A stretch of DNA of 64,000 nt from Bacteroides fragilis. Its GTDB lineage: Bacteria; Bacteroidota; Bacteroidia; Bacteroidales; Bacteroidaceae. Below the pieces are notes generated by a model. That model did not search any database, was not told where the DNA came from, and worked only from the letters and a program-made list of their open reading frames with translations. Below, piece by piece: positions 1-10,800 of the stretch. The number at the start of each line of letters is the position of its first letter. Positions within the stretch are counted from its first letter, which is position 1. Position numbers and translations under genes: made by a program. Location: contig NZ_SZUU01000002.1 in NCBI RefSeq assembly GCF_019583405.1, positions 496,001 to 560,000 of the forward strand, given 5' to 3'.

Positions 1-1455
1 GATAATCTCAGCGGTCCTATCGCGCTGAAAGGCGAATTGACGGAGAAATATCAAAACTACTCAAAAGGGACTCCGGTCGTCATACGCGGAGTGCGAAAGA
101 TGAGAATTTCGCCCAACGATGCGGTGGGCATCACTTACGGAGTGGAAATCGACGGACTGCAATATCCTATCGGAGAGGAAGAAGCCAACAAAATCATCCG
201 GTTGAAACCGGAAACGGTTCTTGAGTACTGGCAGGGGATTTACCTGTCCCAAGGCATGTACGATTACTACGACCGGAAAGGATACCGCTATGACATGCGG
301 CAAGAGCTGGACGAGGAGTGCCTGGACTATCTGGACAAATTAAATGAAATCAGTTATAAAGACGCTTACATCGAGGATTACGTACAAGCCATTTTTGCCA
401 AAGTCAATCCGGGAGAGGTGGATTCCAAACGTCCGGAACGCCTGAATGTACGCATCATCCAGTCGCCCGAACCGGATGCTTATATGTTGCCCAACGGTGC
501 TATGCTGGTAAGTACCGGTTTACTGTGCACACTCGACTCCGAAGAGGAACTGGAAGCCGTCATTGCCAACGAAATGGTTCACTTCATCCTCGATCATCAG
601 GTGAACAACGTGTCACGTGCCGAAACCCGTGCCAAACGTGCCGCTTTCTGGGCAGACGTGCTCGGTACGGTAGCCATGGCAGCCGATGACACCAACTGGA
701 TGTACGGATACGACGAACGGGTGGGCGCCATTGAACTGGCCGCCAGCATCGGAACCATTGCGGCATTGGTCAACGTACGGACAGTAAACCGCCTGGGAAT
801 GGATTACAACAGCAAGCAAGAGATACAGGCCGACCGGATTGCAAGAGACTATCTGGCGTTCAAAGGATTGAACCCCGATGCATTATCTTCGGCTATCGCA
901 AAAATAAAAGATTTCTATGGTTCAACGCACCGTTACAACAACCTGACACGATATGACAGCTATGCACGACTGAAAGAACGACTTGCCAAACTGGGAGAAA
1001 AAGAAAGCATCCACAGCCATGCTTATCAGAAAGCGACATCGGATATCGTAACGTTCAACGCAGCCATGTACCAGGGAGACAAACGCTACAAAATGGCCGA
1101 ACAGCTTGTATGCAAGAACATAGACAACAAGGTGGCTTCGGACCACGATTACGTAATTCTGGTGAAAGCACGCATGGCACAGGAAAACACTCCCGAAAGC
1201 AATGAATCTTGCCTGAAACTGCTGGAGAAAGCCAAAGAGCTCGCTACCGCCCGCAACCTGGACATCAACAAACAGGAGATCCTGCTGCTGATGCGCATGA
1301 ACAAACAGGTAAAGGCTGCCGATAAGCTGAAGGAATACAGGGATCTACTGATGCAATACCAACAGCAGAACGCGCTCGGATCAGAAGAATCCGGATGGAT
1401 CGGTGAAGAGATGAACTGGACAGAGAAGATGCTGTCGAAGATCAGCCTGCTGTAA
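1..1455 (+). CDS. M48-like metallopeptidase homologue with degenerate zinc motif (5' partial)
   Basis: The reading frame is open to the window edge, so the N-terminus and any signal peptide are missing; 484 residues are visible. The segment PDAYMLPNGAMLVSTGLL followed by an EELEAVIA helix is the usual lead-in to the zinc site of M48 (Ste24/HtpX/BepA-like) peptidases, and the later QEIQADRIARDYL matches the third-ligand helix (ExxxD). The expected HExxH reads NEMVH (codons AAC GAA ATG GTT CAC at about 565-579), so the first zinc-binding His is Asn. The C-terminal third is helical and TPR-like, as in BepA-type proteins. Known of the family: zinc peptidases acting on membrane or envelope proteins. 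Inferred here: a pseudo-peptidase or chaperone, or a weak enzyme. The specific substrate cannot be named. It converges on osuD across a bidirectional terminator. Confidence 0.75.
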   Translation, partial: DNLSGPIALKGELTEKYQNYSKGTPVVIRGVRKMRISPNDAVGITYGVEIDGLQYPIGEEEANKIIRLKPETVLEYWQGIYLSQGMYDYYDRKGYRYDMRQELDEECLDYLDKLNEISYKDAYIEDYVQAIFAKVNPGEVDSKRPERLNVRIIQSPEPDAYMLPNGAMLVSTGLLCTLDSEEELEAVIANEMVHFILDHQVNNVSRAETRAKRAAFWADVLGTVAMAADDTNWMYGYDERVGAIELAASIGTIAALVNVRTVNRLGMDYNSKQEIQADRIARDYLAFKGLNPDALSSAIAKIKDFYGSTHRYNNLTRYDSYARLKERLAKLGEKESIHSHAYQKATSDIVTFNAAMYQGDKRYKMAEQLVCKNIDNKVASDHDYVILVKARMAQENTPESNESCLKLLEKAKELATARNLDINKQEILLLMRMNKQVKAADKLKEYRDLLMQYQQQNALGSEESGWIGEEMNWTEKMLSKISLL

Positions 1456-1475
1456 AACCCAGTCACCAATATTTC

Positions 1476-1560
1476 AAAGGGTGTAGCCACAGCGGTCGGA
1501 TGGCTACACCCTTTGTTGTGTATGGCTACACCTTCCGGAACAGAGGGTGTAGCCCTTTTT
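1476..1560. terminator. Tandem double hairpin, bidirectional terminator
   Basis: A first stem pairs AAAGGGTGTAGCCA (1476-1489) with its complement at 1501-1514. A second stem pairs GGCTACACC (1524-1532) with GGTGTAGCC (1546-1554) and is followed by TTTTT. Arm 1479-1488 can also pair with 1523-1532, so the folds compete. It lies between convergent genes. Confidence 0.8.
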
Positions 1561-1564
1561 ATAA

Positions 1565-4423
1565 TCAGAAGTTAGTATAGATGCGACATCCATGGGCAGG
1601 TATCGTCAGGCCGGTCTGCATCGAGGTCACATGGAGTTTCGTACCATTCAGATATTCCGTCCAGACTCCCGTTGCCGGGAAGGTAGTGATTGCCTCTATC
1701 GGCTTAGCCGTGAAATTGCCCACCACCACCAACTTCTTGCCGTTGGCTGCCTCGAGGGTGAGAAAACGTCCTCCGGTCCAGTTGGCCGTCTTCACCAGCC
1801 AGGAAAACGTGGCTCCGGGATCAAAGAGTTCAGTATGTTCCCTCCGCAGTTTCAACAGCTTTGCGTACGTATCACACAATTCTTTCCGGGCTCCATTATC
1901 CAGATATTCCCAATGCAGGGGTTTCTTACCGGTCCGCCCTCCCTCTTCAATCGATACATCATATCCCATTTCACCAAACTGCCAGACCATCTTAGGCCCG
2001 GGTGCCGTGAAAAAGAATGAAGCATTCGTGGCAAGCTGTTTCATACGGGCATTCAGATCCGATTTTAAAGGCTCCCCGCTGTAAGCAATCTGCTTGAAGG
2101 CTGTCCGTTCTTCGTCATGGCTTTCCATAAAACCAACCCATCCTCCGTAGGGCATGGTAGTTCCGAAAGTGACCAACGGAGTAAAATCACTGTCCGACTG
2201 ATAGCCCATTGCCGACTGGCAATAAGCATTGTTCAGGTTGCGCCAAAGCTGCATGCCCTCTTCCGCCAACTCGCTCTCCTCTTTTTCGTCACAGAAATGC
2301 TCAAGGATGACGACAGCCTGCGGATTCACTTCACGAATTGCCCCGTTATAATCTTTCAGGATGGCAATACGCGAAGCATCATATTTTCCGGCGGTGGCCT
2401 CCGTACTGCTGTTCTGCGTGAATCCCTTCGTCATGTCGAAACGGAAACCATCGATGTGATACTCTTCCAGCAGGAACTTCAGATTCCGTTTTACAAATGC
2501 ACGCACCAAGGGCGATTCATGGTTGAAATCGTGGAAGACACCGTAAGGATGGGGCTCTTTCACATTAAACCAGGGGTTATCGGCTGCCGTACGGTTGTTT
2601 TTGGTATCCCAATACAAACGGGCAAAAGGATGCGAACCACTGGCATGGTTGTAGACCACATCAAAAAGGACAGCCATACCCGCTTCGTGGCATTTATCGA
2701 TGAAAGCCTTATACATGCGGTCCGTACCGTAAGCCTTGTCCAGAGCGAAATAGAAACAAGGATTGTATCCCCAACTGTCGTTTCCGTCGAACTCCTGCAC
2801 TGGCATCAGCTCGACGGCATTGAAGCCCAGACTTTTCAGATACCCTATCTTCTCCATCGCCCCGTTCAGGTCTCCTGTAGCAGTGAAGTCGCGCAACAAC
2901 AGTTCGTAGATCATCAGGTTCTCTTTATCGGGTATCCGGAAGTTTTTGACCTTCCAGTCATAAGCATCCTCCCGTATCTTGAACACAGAAGCAATGCCGA
3001 CAGCCCCCGAAGGATACTCTTTCGCATCGGGATAGGTAGAAGAGGAAATGTATTTATCATTATCCGGATCGAGTATCTTACGGCTGTAAGCATCGGCCAG
3101 ACGAAGGGTCTCCCCTTCCCTCGTACCTACATAATACTGAAAAGCATATTCACGGGCGGGCTGAAGTCCGGTCAGCGTAATCCACCAGCACCCCGCAGCG
3201 TCATCCCGGTTCATCTGGCTGTTGCTTTCATTACTCAGTTTCCAGTCATTAAAGTCGCCCACGACATGTGCAAAGTCCTTATGTCCTCCCTTTTTGTCTT
3301 TATCATACAGCACCAGTGTGACAGTCGACGGGTCCACCGGATTGATGCCTTCCTGCAAACCGCCGGGCATGGAGGCATATTTGACAGCCGCCGGCTCAAA
3401 AGGTTTGTACAAACGATCGGTAACAGTGACAAACGAGTCCCCGTCCAGTCCCTTTTTGCTGCCGTCGGCACTGCGGATGACGATGCCCAGCTGCCGGACC
3501 GGAGTCTCGCCCGAACCGAACCATTGGCGTATCGAAGGCTCCAGCGTAATGCTCCAGATATTATCTGCCACCCGGTTCATTTTGCACTTGTCCACATTGG
3601 TATTCCAGTCCGCAGGCACATGCATCCAGCTCCCTTCCGACACCACTCCCGCATGTACATAAACATCACCCGTATAGTCATAAAGCGGAGAATCCTTCGT
3701 TGCTTTAAAGTACAGGGTGAGTGAGAGATCGGCATCCGGAGCCCCGGGCCGGAAACTCAGCCCGTCGTCACAGCTCCCCTCCTGTGTGATCCGGAGCTTT
3801 TCCGAAAGGCTGCCGCTCCTGATCACAATCTCTCCTTCACGCCCGGCCGGCTCCTGATTGGGAGCCACCGCAAAAGTCAGGTTAGCAGACACCAACCCGC
3901 GGGTATTGACCAGAGAAATCCAACTACGGTCCGCTTCCGGGATTTCGACCTCAAATGCGATATTGGCTTTTACTTCCACCTGCACATTTCCTCCTTCTTT
4001 GCCTATTTCGAAGTGGGAGGCCGTCAGTGTCAGCGCATCTTTCTGCTTTTGTGAAACGGTAAAGCTCTTTTCAATTCCTCCTGTCACCAAGGTCAGTTTC
4101 ACGCTCCGGCTGTCATAACCGGTGTTTTCCTGTGTACTGACAGTGACGGAAGCGTCGCCCGCCCCACCCGAAGACGGGGTCACCGTACACCAGTCTGCCG
4201 CCGTACGTGTATCCGCACCGGTCAGCGAGATCCGCCACGGACGCCCTGCCGAGAACGACAAAGTCCGTGTTCCAGAAGTAGCGGGAAAGTCAATGCCTTG
4301 CTCAAAATAAGTTTCACTATCAGACGAAAGGATCAGAGAATCGGTTTCTTCTTCATCCGACGAACAACCGAAACCAATCAGCGGAAGCAGGAGGAGCAGA
4401 AACGAAAAAGATAAATATTTCAT
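1565..4423 (-). CDS. osuD: Surface GH13 alpha-amylase lipoprotein (OsuD-like)
   Basis: 952 residues. The signal peptide ends in lipobox IGFG-C20, followed by SSDEEE, an acidic tail typical of surface-exported Bacteroides lipoproteins. Two BACON-like beta domains follow (about 31-128 and 131-215), then a beta-sandwich (about 228-340), a CBM48-like domain with DFAHVVGDFNDWK (about 368-460) and the GH13 barrel (about 500-870). Catalytic regions are DVVYNH, GFRFDMTKG (nucleophile Asp near 663), ILEHFCD (acid/base Glu near 708) and MESHDEERT (Asp near 769), so the active site looks intact. It should cut alpha-1,4 glucan at the cell surface. It is last in the operon osuA-osuB-osuC-osuD; in the B. 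fragilis osu operon the fourth gene is an amylase needed for growth on starch. A palindromic repeat separates it from osuC. Its build differs from B. thetaiotaomicron SusG, which carries an internal CBM58 and has no BACON domains. Confidence 0.9.
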   Translation of the reverse strand: MKYLSFSFLLLLLPLIGFGCSSDEEETDSLILSSDSETYFEQGIDFPATSGTRTLSFSAGRPWRISLTGADTRTAADWCTVTPSSGGAGDASVTVSTQENTGYDSRSVKLTLVTGGIEKSFTVSQKQKDALTLTASHFEIGKEGGNVQVEVKANIAFEVEIPEADRSWISLVNTRGLVSANLTFAVAPNQEPAGREGEIVIRSGSLSEKLRITQEGSCDDGLSFRPGAPDADLSLTLYFKATKDSPLYDYTGDVYVHAGVVSEGSWMHVPADWNTNVDKCKMNRVADNIWSITLEPSIRQWFGSGETPVRQLGIVIRSADGSKKGLDGDSFVTVTDRLYKPFEPAAVKYASMPGGLQEGINPVDPSTVTLVLYDKDKKGGHKDFAHVVGDFNDWKLSNESNSQMNRDDAAGCWWITLTGLQPAREYAFQYYVGTREGETLRLADAYSRKILDPDNDKYISSSTYPDAKEYPSGAVGIASVFKIREDAYDWKVKNFRIPDKENLMIYELLLRDFTATGDLNGAMEKIGYLKSLGFNAVELMPVQEFDGNDSWGYNPCFYFALDKAYGTDRMYKAFIDKCHEAGMAVLFDVVYNHASGSHPFARLYWDTKNNRTAADNPWFNVKEPHPYGVFHDFNHESPLVRAFVKRNLKFLLEEYHIDGFRFDMTKGFTQNSSTEATAGKYDASRIAILKDYNGAIREVNPQAVVILEHFCDEKEESELAEEGMQLWRNLNNAYCQSAMGYQSDSDFTPLVTFGTTMPYGGWVGFMESHDEERTAFKQIAYSGEPLKSDLNARMKQLATNASFFFTAPGPKMVWQFGEMGYDVSIEEGGRTGKKPLHWEYLDNGARKELCDTYAKLLKLRREHTELFDPGATFSWLVKTANWTGGRFLTLEAANGKKLVVVGNFTAKPIEAITTFPATGVWTEYLNGTKLHVTSMQTGLTIPAHGCRIYTNF

Positions 4424-4473
4424 AGATTAAAAGGTATTATTGTATATAAAAAGAAGAGAGGGGTATATAAAAA

Positions 4474-4568
4474 TTCACCACAGAGGGTACAGCGTAACAC
4501 AGAGTCGATTTTTATGTCACTGATTATCGACATGAATACTCTGTGTTACCCTGTGTTCTCTGTGGTGA
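4474..4568. repeat. Palindromic CACAGAG repeat, copy 1
   Basis: Left arm TTCACCACAGAGGGTACAG with further CACAGAG units; right arm CTCTGTGTTACCCTGTG ending CTCTGTGGTGA. The loop contains TCACTGATTATCGACATGAA, nearly the same as in copy 5. It lies inside the osu operon between osuC and osuD, about 50 nt before the osuD start, so it would be transcribed as a long hairpin. Confidence 0.85.
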
Positions 4569-4597
4569 GAAAATTACCTGTGGTAAAAAATACAGGA

Positions 4598-6196
4598 TTA
4601 TTTCTTAGTCATGGTAGCCGTTTTGGCATCCGGATTCAGTACAATGGTATAAGTTCCGGCTGTCACCTTCATATTGTCACCATCCTGAGTCAGTGCTCCC
4701 AGAGTGCCGCCCAGATTGACAGTCCATGCCCCATCCCATCTGAACTTCATCTCACCGGCCACCAGAACAACGTCCACCGACCAGAGTTTGGTTGCCGGAT
4801 CATAGTTCATCAAGGTTCCTTTATCCCATCCGCCGGGCGTGGCATCACCGATCACTTCCCATCCGGTCTTAGTCAACGAGGCTGTCAGCTTCTTCATATC
4901 GGCACCTACCCGATAGTAACCGGCTGTTTCAATCTTGATGTTATCCCCACCTTCAGGTTTCAGGGTAAATGTCCCTACATTCTTATCTCCATCCCAATTG
5001 ATAGAACCTTCCAGACCTATCTCTGTACCAGCATCCCAGAATTTAAATTCGGTATTGGCATCAAAATAATGCGTTCCGGTATAGATAAAGTCGCGGGCAG
5101 CAGATTGCACTTTGTAACAATCATCTTTAGTAGCGTCCCATCCCTGATAGCTTCCCGGCAATGCCATTTCCGCACTCGACAATTCAATGGTAGTTTCTAC
5201 CATACTATAAGAATATTTACCGGCATTTGTCAGATTCATAGTGATCACATATGGACTGGCTTTCAACACCTTAAAATTATTAGGTCCTGCCACCAGTTCG
5301 CCTTCAAGTTCGGACTCCTTACCGGATACCGCTCCGTAGTTATCGGAATCCCAGCTATTGTTCGACCTGAATTTAAACTCTTTGTCAAGCAACGAAGTAG
5401 TCACCGTCCATAAGCGGGTGGTGGCGTCATAGTCCATTTGCGTATCTTTATCCCAACCACCGGAAGTAGCGTCTCCCACCACTCCCCATACAAGGGGCCC
5501 GCTCTGTTCTACCTTACCTCCGGCATCTACCTTGATTCCGTAAAATCCTTTTTTCGCAACCGTCAGGTCCTTTGCCAGAACCTTGGTAAGATCACTTCCG
5601 TCCACAATGGCATACGAAGCGCCGTCCGCGTCAAAGTTGGCATATCCCTGATACACCCCGTCGCCATCCGGGTCGCCCAGGAGGCAAGCATTCATATAGT
5701 CCCAGTCGGGATAACCCACGGCCACATAAGCAAATTTCCAGTCAACCGCATTCGGATCAAAAGGAGTAGCCTTGAAAGTAATCGAGTTCGAAGCCGGATC
5801 AGCTGTCAAGTCATACGCCTTAGAAGTCAGCGTAATCGTAAAGTTATAAGTCTGTCCCGGATAAGCGCCCACTTTGGCCATCATAGCGTTCATCTGCGCA
5901 TTGGTAAACTTCAGGACGGTAGCCCCGGTTTCACCTAATAAAACGGTTTTCGCATTCGCGTCATTCGTCAGCGTAACGTCATAGTTCACCACTGCCTTCA
6001 CTCCATAGTCCGCCGGCGTCCACTTAATCTCGGGGAACTCCGCCGCAGCATTTTCATCGTTGAAAGTAAAGTCGCTTTGAGAGAAAGGCTCAAAAGCAGA
6101 GGCTTTCTGCAACTCCATGACGGGCGACTTCTCGTCTTCGCAAGCCGTAAAAGCCAGGAGCCCTAACAACAGTGTATAGAAATATATTTTTTTCAT
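4598..6196 (-). CDS. osuC: SusE/SusF-like starch-binding surface lipoprotein (OsuC-like)
   Basis: 532 residues. The signal peptide ends at C19 (AFTAC) with an acidic EDEK tail, fitting export to the outer surface. Residues about 25-150 form the SusE-type Ig-like domain. After it come about four beta-sandwich modules: 152-232, 236-333, 340-442 and 446-531. Modules 2 and 4 share the motif V-GDAT-GGWDK (near 240 and 449) and an aromatic-rich face (KLWSV, KFRWDGAW), as in SusE/SusF carbohydrate-binding modules. It has no catalytic motif. Its role would be holding starch or maltodextrins near the OsuA/OsuB transporter and OsuD. It starts 34 bp after osuB and is surely co-transcribed. It has one module more than SusE and about the number found in SusF, so a single protein here may replace both. 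Confidence 0.85.
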   Translation of the reverse strand: MKKIYFYTLLLGLLAFTACEDEKSPVMELQKASAFEPFSQSDFTFNDENAAAEFPEIKWTPADYGVKAVVNYDVTLTNDANAKTVLLGETGATVLKFTNAQMNAMMAKVGAYPGQTYNFTITLTSKAYDLTADPASNSITFKATPFDPNAVDWKFAYVAVGYPDWDYMNACLLGDPDGDGVYQGYANFDADGASYAIVDGSDLTKVLAKDLTVAKKGFYGIKVDAGGKVEQSGPLVWGVVGDATSGGWDKDTQMDYDATTRLWTVTTSLLDKEFKFRSNNSWDSDNYGAVSGKESELEGELVAGPNNFKVLKASPYVITMNLTNAGKYSYSMVETTIELSSAEMALPGSYQGWDATKDDCYKVQSAARDFIYTGTHYFDANTEFKFWDAGTEIGLEGSINWDGDKNVGTFTLKPEGGDNIKIETAGYYRVGADMKKLTASLTKTGWEVIGDATPGGWDKGTLMNYDPATKLWSVDVVLVAGEMKFRWDGAWTVNLGGTLGALTQDGDNMKVTAGTYTIVLNPDAKTATMTKK

Positions 6197-6230
6197 AATC
6201 TTATTCGTTGTTTTTAATGGTCATTCGATT

Positions 6231-7850
6231 TTAGTATCCTTCATTCTGCTTGAGATTCGTGTTAGAACCGATATCGTCTGACGGAATCGGGAACACGTTG
6301 TAGAAGCTCTCTACAGCCTTACCTTTGGCTGCACCGCCCTTCCAGGGCCATACATAACCGGCAGTAGTAAACAGTCCGAAACGTACCAGGTCTGTACGGC
6401 GTTGTCCTTCGAAAAAGAATTCACGTCCCCGCTCGTCAATGATGAAGTTCAATGTCAAATCGGAATCGGAGATAGGAGCCAGCGTTTTATCACTGTAAGC
6501 TCTTTTACGCAGATCGTTCACATAACGGAGAGCAGTAGCTCTGTCGCCACCCTGACCGCCTCTGAGCACAGCTTCCGCATACGTCAGGTAGATCTCACCC
6601 AGACGGAAGAGCGGGAAGTCAACGTAAGCTTCCTTAGAAGGAGGCAGCGTTCCATCCTTATTCACGTTGAAATATTTGGTAACAGGAATACCATTATTCT
6701 GGAATGTATTTTCGTCAATAATTTCAATACTGGTCGTCAGATCGGTACGAAGCATTGCCTTACGGGTATCCGCATCGCTGCTGCTCTCTTTAAGGAACAG
6801 GTTGTAGAGTGAAGATTTTGCCCTCACACCCTGCCATGCTCCTTTGGCGTTGACTTCATCCTGAGTTGCCGTAGCCCCCCAACATAAGAAGGCGGTCATA
6901 CCACCCCAGGTCATCGTCTGGTCGCCTTCATAGCGTACAGGGAAGATCATTTCGTTAGACAAGTGATTGTCTGCCTTGAACATATCCACATAAACAGGTT
7001 CCAACTGATAGCCCGTTTCGATCACTTTCTTTGCATACGTGATACATTCGGTGTATTTGTTCAGGCCGACGTAAGTCTCCGCATTGAGGTACAAGCGTGA
7101 CAAGAGTGCCCATGCGGCAGCCTTGTTGGCATGTCCGTAGTCCTGGCTGTATCCCACTGTCGGTTCCGACATATCTTCCACACACTCAGTCAGTTCTTTC
7201 TCGATCCAGTTGAACAGGTCGGCAGCCATGATCTGCTTCGGCGGAATGCTTCCGATCGGGCTGTTTTCGTCTACAAACGGTACATTGCGATACAAATCGA
7301 GCGCATACTCATAGCTCAATGCACGCAGGAAACGGGCTTCGGCACGCCATGTCTTGATCGAGGCTTTCAGTGAAGCGTCGCAACCGCGGGCATCCAGTTT
7401 ATCTTCGGTCGTTTCGCGCAGATAGGCGTTGGCTACGTTGATCTGATAGAACAGGCGGTAATATGAACCCTTGATCCACGGACTGGATGCACCCCAGGAG
7501 ATGTGGTTGAATTCAGGGATACCGGGGTCGTTCCATGCACAGTGTGCGATGTCCGAAGGCAGATCCTGCATATTCCACAATACACGGAGGAAGGAAGCCT
7601 GGCTACCGCCGTCGATACCTACCACATCCTGATCGGAGTCACCTCCGCTGTTACCACCGATGGCCATACCCGCATAAATCTTAGCAAGGCTCTGTTCATA
7701 GGCTAAAGGCTCGTTCCCGAAAACAACGTCGGAAACCAATTCGTCTTTGTCCAGTGGAACCGTATCGAGGTCGTTCACACAAGACGCTACTCCTAACATC
7801 ATTCCCAGCAATGCACAGGGAAGAAGATATTTAAATTTTATTGTTTTCAT
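6231..7850 (-). CDS. osuB: SusD-family starch-binding lipoprotein (OsuB-like)
   Basis: 539 residues with signal peptide and lipobox VAS-C24. The body is the alpha-helical TPR-rich SusD fold; recognisable parts are SSLAKIYAGMAI-like text near 55, WSYYRLFYQINVAN-like text near 130, AAAWALLSRLYLNAE near 245 and the family C-terminus NVFPIPSDDIGSN..LKQNEGY. SusD proteins form the lid over the SusC barrel and bind the glycan at the surface. The segment SQASFLRVLWNMQDLPSDIAHCAW resembles starch SusD itself, supporting an alpha-glucan ligand. It lies 11 bp after osuA and 34 bp before osuC. Confidence 0.92.
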   Translation of the reverse strand: MKTIKFKYLLPCALLGMMLGVASCVNDLDTVPLDKDELVSDVVFGNEPLAYEQSLAKIYAGMAIGGNSGGDSDQDVVGIDGGSQASFLRVLWNMQDLPSDIAHCAWNDPGIPEFNHISWGASSPWIKGSYYRLFYQINVANAYLRETTEDKLDARGCDASLKASIKTWRAEARFLRALSYEYALDLYRNVPFVDENSPIGSIPPKQIMAADLFNWIEKELTECVEDMSEPTVGYSQDYGHANKAAAWALLSRLYLNAETYVGLNKYTECITYAKKVIETGYQLEPVYVDMFKADNHLSNEMIFPVRYEGDQTMTWGGMTAFLCWGATATQDEVNAKGAWQGVRAKSSLYNLFLKESSSDADTRKAMLRTDLTTSIEIIDENTFQNNGIPVTKYFNVNKDGTLPPSKEAYVDFPLFRLGEIYLTYAEAVLRGGQGGDRATALRYVNDLRKRAYSDKTLAPISDSDLTLNFIIDERGREFFFEGQRRTDLVRFGLFTTAGYVWPWKGGAAKGKAVESFYNVFPIPSDDIGSNTNLKQNEGY

Positions 7851-7861
7851 GTTTTACAGAT

Positions 7862-10800
7862 TTAAAAATTGAGATTAAGGCCAATCATGAATACACGGGG
7901 GCGAGGATAGATGTTGTTATCGATTCCTTCACCACTGATTTCCGGATCCAGTCCCTTGTACTTAGTGATGACAAACGGATTCTGTACCGTAGCATATACG
8001 CGTGCACTCTGTTTATCATTGAAGAGCTTGTTGAACGTATATCCTAAAGAGATGTTGTCCATACGCACGAACGAAGCATTCTGAACGTAATAGCTCGAAC
8101 GGTATTGAGCGTTCTTGAAGTCGGTGCTGCGGGCAGAGGTCAGACGGTTCTTCAGGAATCCGGTCTGGTCATACATATTGGCACCTTCGTATGCTTCACG
8201 GTTGGACTGTACGTTGTTGTAAACATAGTTACCAAAGCTGCCGCGCAAAGCAAATGAAAAGTCCCAGTTTTTATAAGAAAGTTGTGAGGTCAGCCCCATG
8301 AACACGTCGGGAGCAGCTTTCTTGAAGCAGATCAGGTCGGCGTCGTTAATCTGGTTATCGCCATTCTGGTCTACATAAGCACCTTCGATAGGTTTACCGT
8401 CGGGACCGTAAATCTGCTCGAACACGTAGAAGGAGTTGAATGCCTCGCCTACCCGGTGGATCAGGGCGTTGTATCCTGTACCACCGTCGATACCGCCATG
8501 GATGACACCGGCATAGTTGGGGTCGTCGTTGAAGGTCATCTTGGTGATCTTGTTCTTATTGTAAGAGATGTTGTAGCCGATGTTCCAGTTCCAGTCTTTG
8601 GTTGAAACGGCATGGGCATTGATGCTGAATTCAAAACCCTTGTTCTCCAATGTACCTACATTGGTCAGCAGTTGATTGCTGAAGTTGGTTCCGGCAGGAG
8701 CCGTAACGGTGTTCAGCAAGTCCTTCGTTTTACGGAAGTAATAGTCGATTGTACCCGTGATGCGTCCATTCAGGAAACCATAATCGATACCTACGTTCCA
8801 GGTAGTGGTTTCTTCCCACTTCAGGTTCTGATCGTAAGGTTGCGGAGCAATCAGAGAGTATTCGGTGTCACCGAAATAATAGTTGGCACCTGCCTTGGAG
8901 TACATATAGCGGGCCATATACGGATAGTCTCCGTTACCCAGGTTCTGCTGTCCGGTCACACCATAGCCCAAACGCAGCTTCAGGTCCGAGATAGCGTTCA
9001 CATTCTTCAGGAATGACTCCTCGTTCAGTTTCCACGCCAGTGCTACGGACGGGAACAATCCCCAGCGGTTGTCCGGGCTGAAACGTGAAGAACCATCATT
9101 ACGCAGGGTAAATGTCACCAGATAACGGTTCAACAATGTATAGTTGAGACGCCCGAAGAAAGAAACCAGATAGCTTTCGCTCGCATAATCATCTCCTCTC
9201 TTATAAAATTCTTCCCCAGTCTTCTCTGCATAAGCAGCCGAATAAGGATAAGAGTTGGTAGTCGAATTATAGAAATGTTGCCAGGAGTAACCTGCCATGA
9301 CATCGATGTAATTAACTCCGAACGTATTGGCATAGTTCAGGTAGAAATCAAGTAAAGTATTGCGTTTCAACTGTGTATAATGACTGTTTTCACCAAAACC
9401 GCTTTTGAAGTTACCTGTACAGTAACTCAACGGTGAATTGTCGGCGATAATCACGTCACCCTTACTCTTCGATACGTCATAACCTAAATTCAGGTTAGCG
9501 CGCAGTTCGGGCAAGAAGTGGAATTTATAATCGATCTGCGCGTTGCCGATACTGCGGTAAACGGTCGATTTATCATCTTTCTCTTCAAGCATGGCAACAG
9601 GGTTGGCCAGACCGATATCAATCGGAGAAATCTTGTCTCCCTCCTGCTTCATATACATAAAGTATCCGTTTCCGTAAGGGTTGCCTTCCATATAGACAGG
9701 CTGTGTGGGGTCATACTGGGTAGCCAGACCGATAGCTGCACGGTCGGCAAAACGGTTCTTGTTGTACACTCCCTTCACATTCAGCTGGATGTTGAGCTTC
9801 TTGTCGAAGAAGTTGGGGTTCAGGTTAATGGCACCTGTCAGACGTTGCATGTTCGAAGTCTTCAGGATACCGTTTTCGTTTGTATACGCCACAGACACAC
9901 GATAAGGCATATGCGGAACGGCTCCGGACACACTTACATTATGGTCGGTGCTGAAAGCCGTACGGAATATTTCGTCTTGCCAATCGGTAGAAGTTTTGCC
10001 CAAAGCATTGGCCTGAAGACTATTCTCGCCAAACTTCTCGATCACGAAATTACGGAAATCGTCTGCCTTCATCACATCGACCGTATTCGACTTCGTACTG
10101 ATAGAGAACGTGCCGCTGTAGTCCACCTTCACGCGTCCCGACTGTCCCTTCTTGGTGGTAATGATGATAACACCATTGGAGGCACGCGAACCGTAAATAG
10201 CAGTAGCAGAGGCATCTTTCAGAATCGTAAACGTCTCGATGTCATTGGGGTGGACGGTAGAGAGCGGATTGCCCATACCTTTGATTTCGGTATTATCGAC
10301 AGGCACTCCGTCAATAACGATCAGCGGATCGTTGCTGGCCGACATGGACGAACCTCCGCGCACACGGATCGTAGCCCCGGCTCCCGGAGCGCCGCCGTCG
10401 GTAATCACGCTGACACCTGCGGCCTTACCCACCAACAGGTCGGAAGCCGAAGTAGCCATACCTTTTACCATCTTGTCCGCATCGATTGCCATCACCGAAC
10501 CGGTCACGTCATTCTTCTTCACGGTACCATAACCGATCACCACCGCTTCCTGAAGCATCACCGCATCATCTTGGAGGGTCACCGCCACACTGGGAGCAGC
10601 TTTCACTTCAACCGGCTTGTAACCGATGAAAGAAATCACAAGGGTAGAATGTTGAGGAACACTCAGAACAAAGTTTCCGTTCAGATCGGTAATCGTACCG
10701 ATAGAAGAATTATCCTTCACAACCACATTTGCGCCGATTACGGGTTCACCCGTTGAATCTTTCACATGTCCCTTGACAGAGACTTGCTGTGCATAAGCGC

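Noticed and set aside
2117..3724. 535-codon open frame on the plus strand inside the amylase gene
   Set aside because: It lies wholly opposite osuD, whose catalytic and lipoprotein motifs are intact; the translated text has no domain pattern. A shadow frame.
9518..10756. 412-codon open frame opposite the SusC-type gene
   Set aside because: Antisense shadow of osuA with biased composition (rich in His and Arg) and no recognisable domain.
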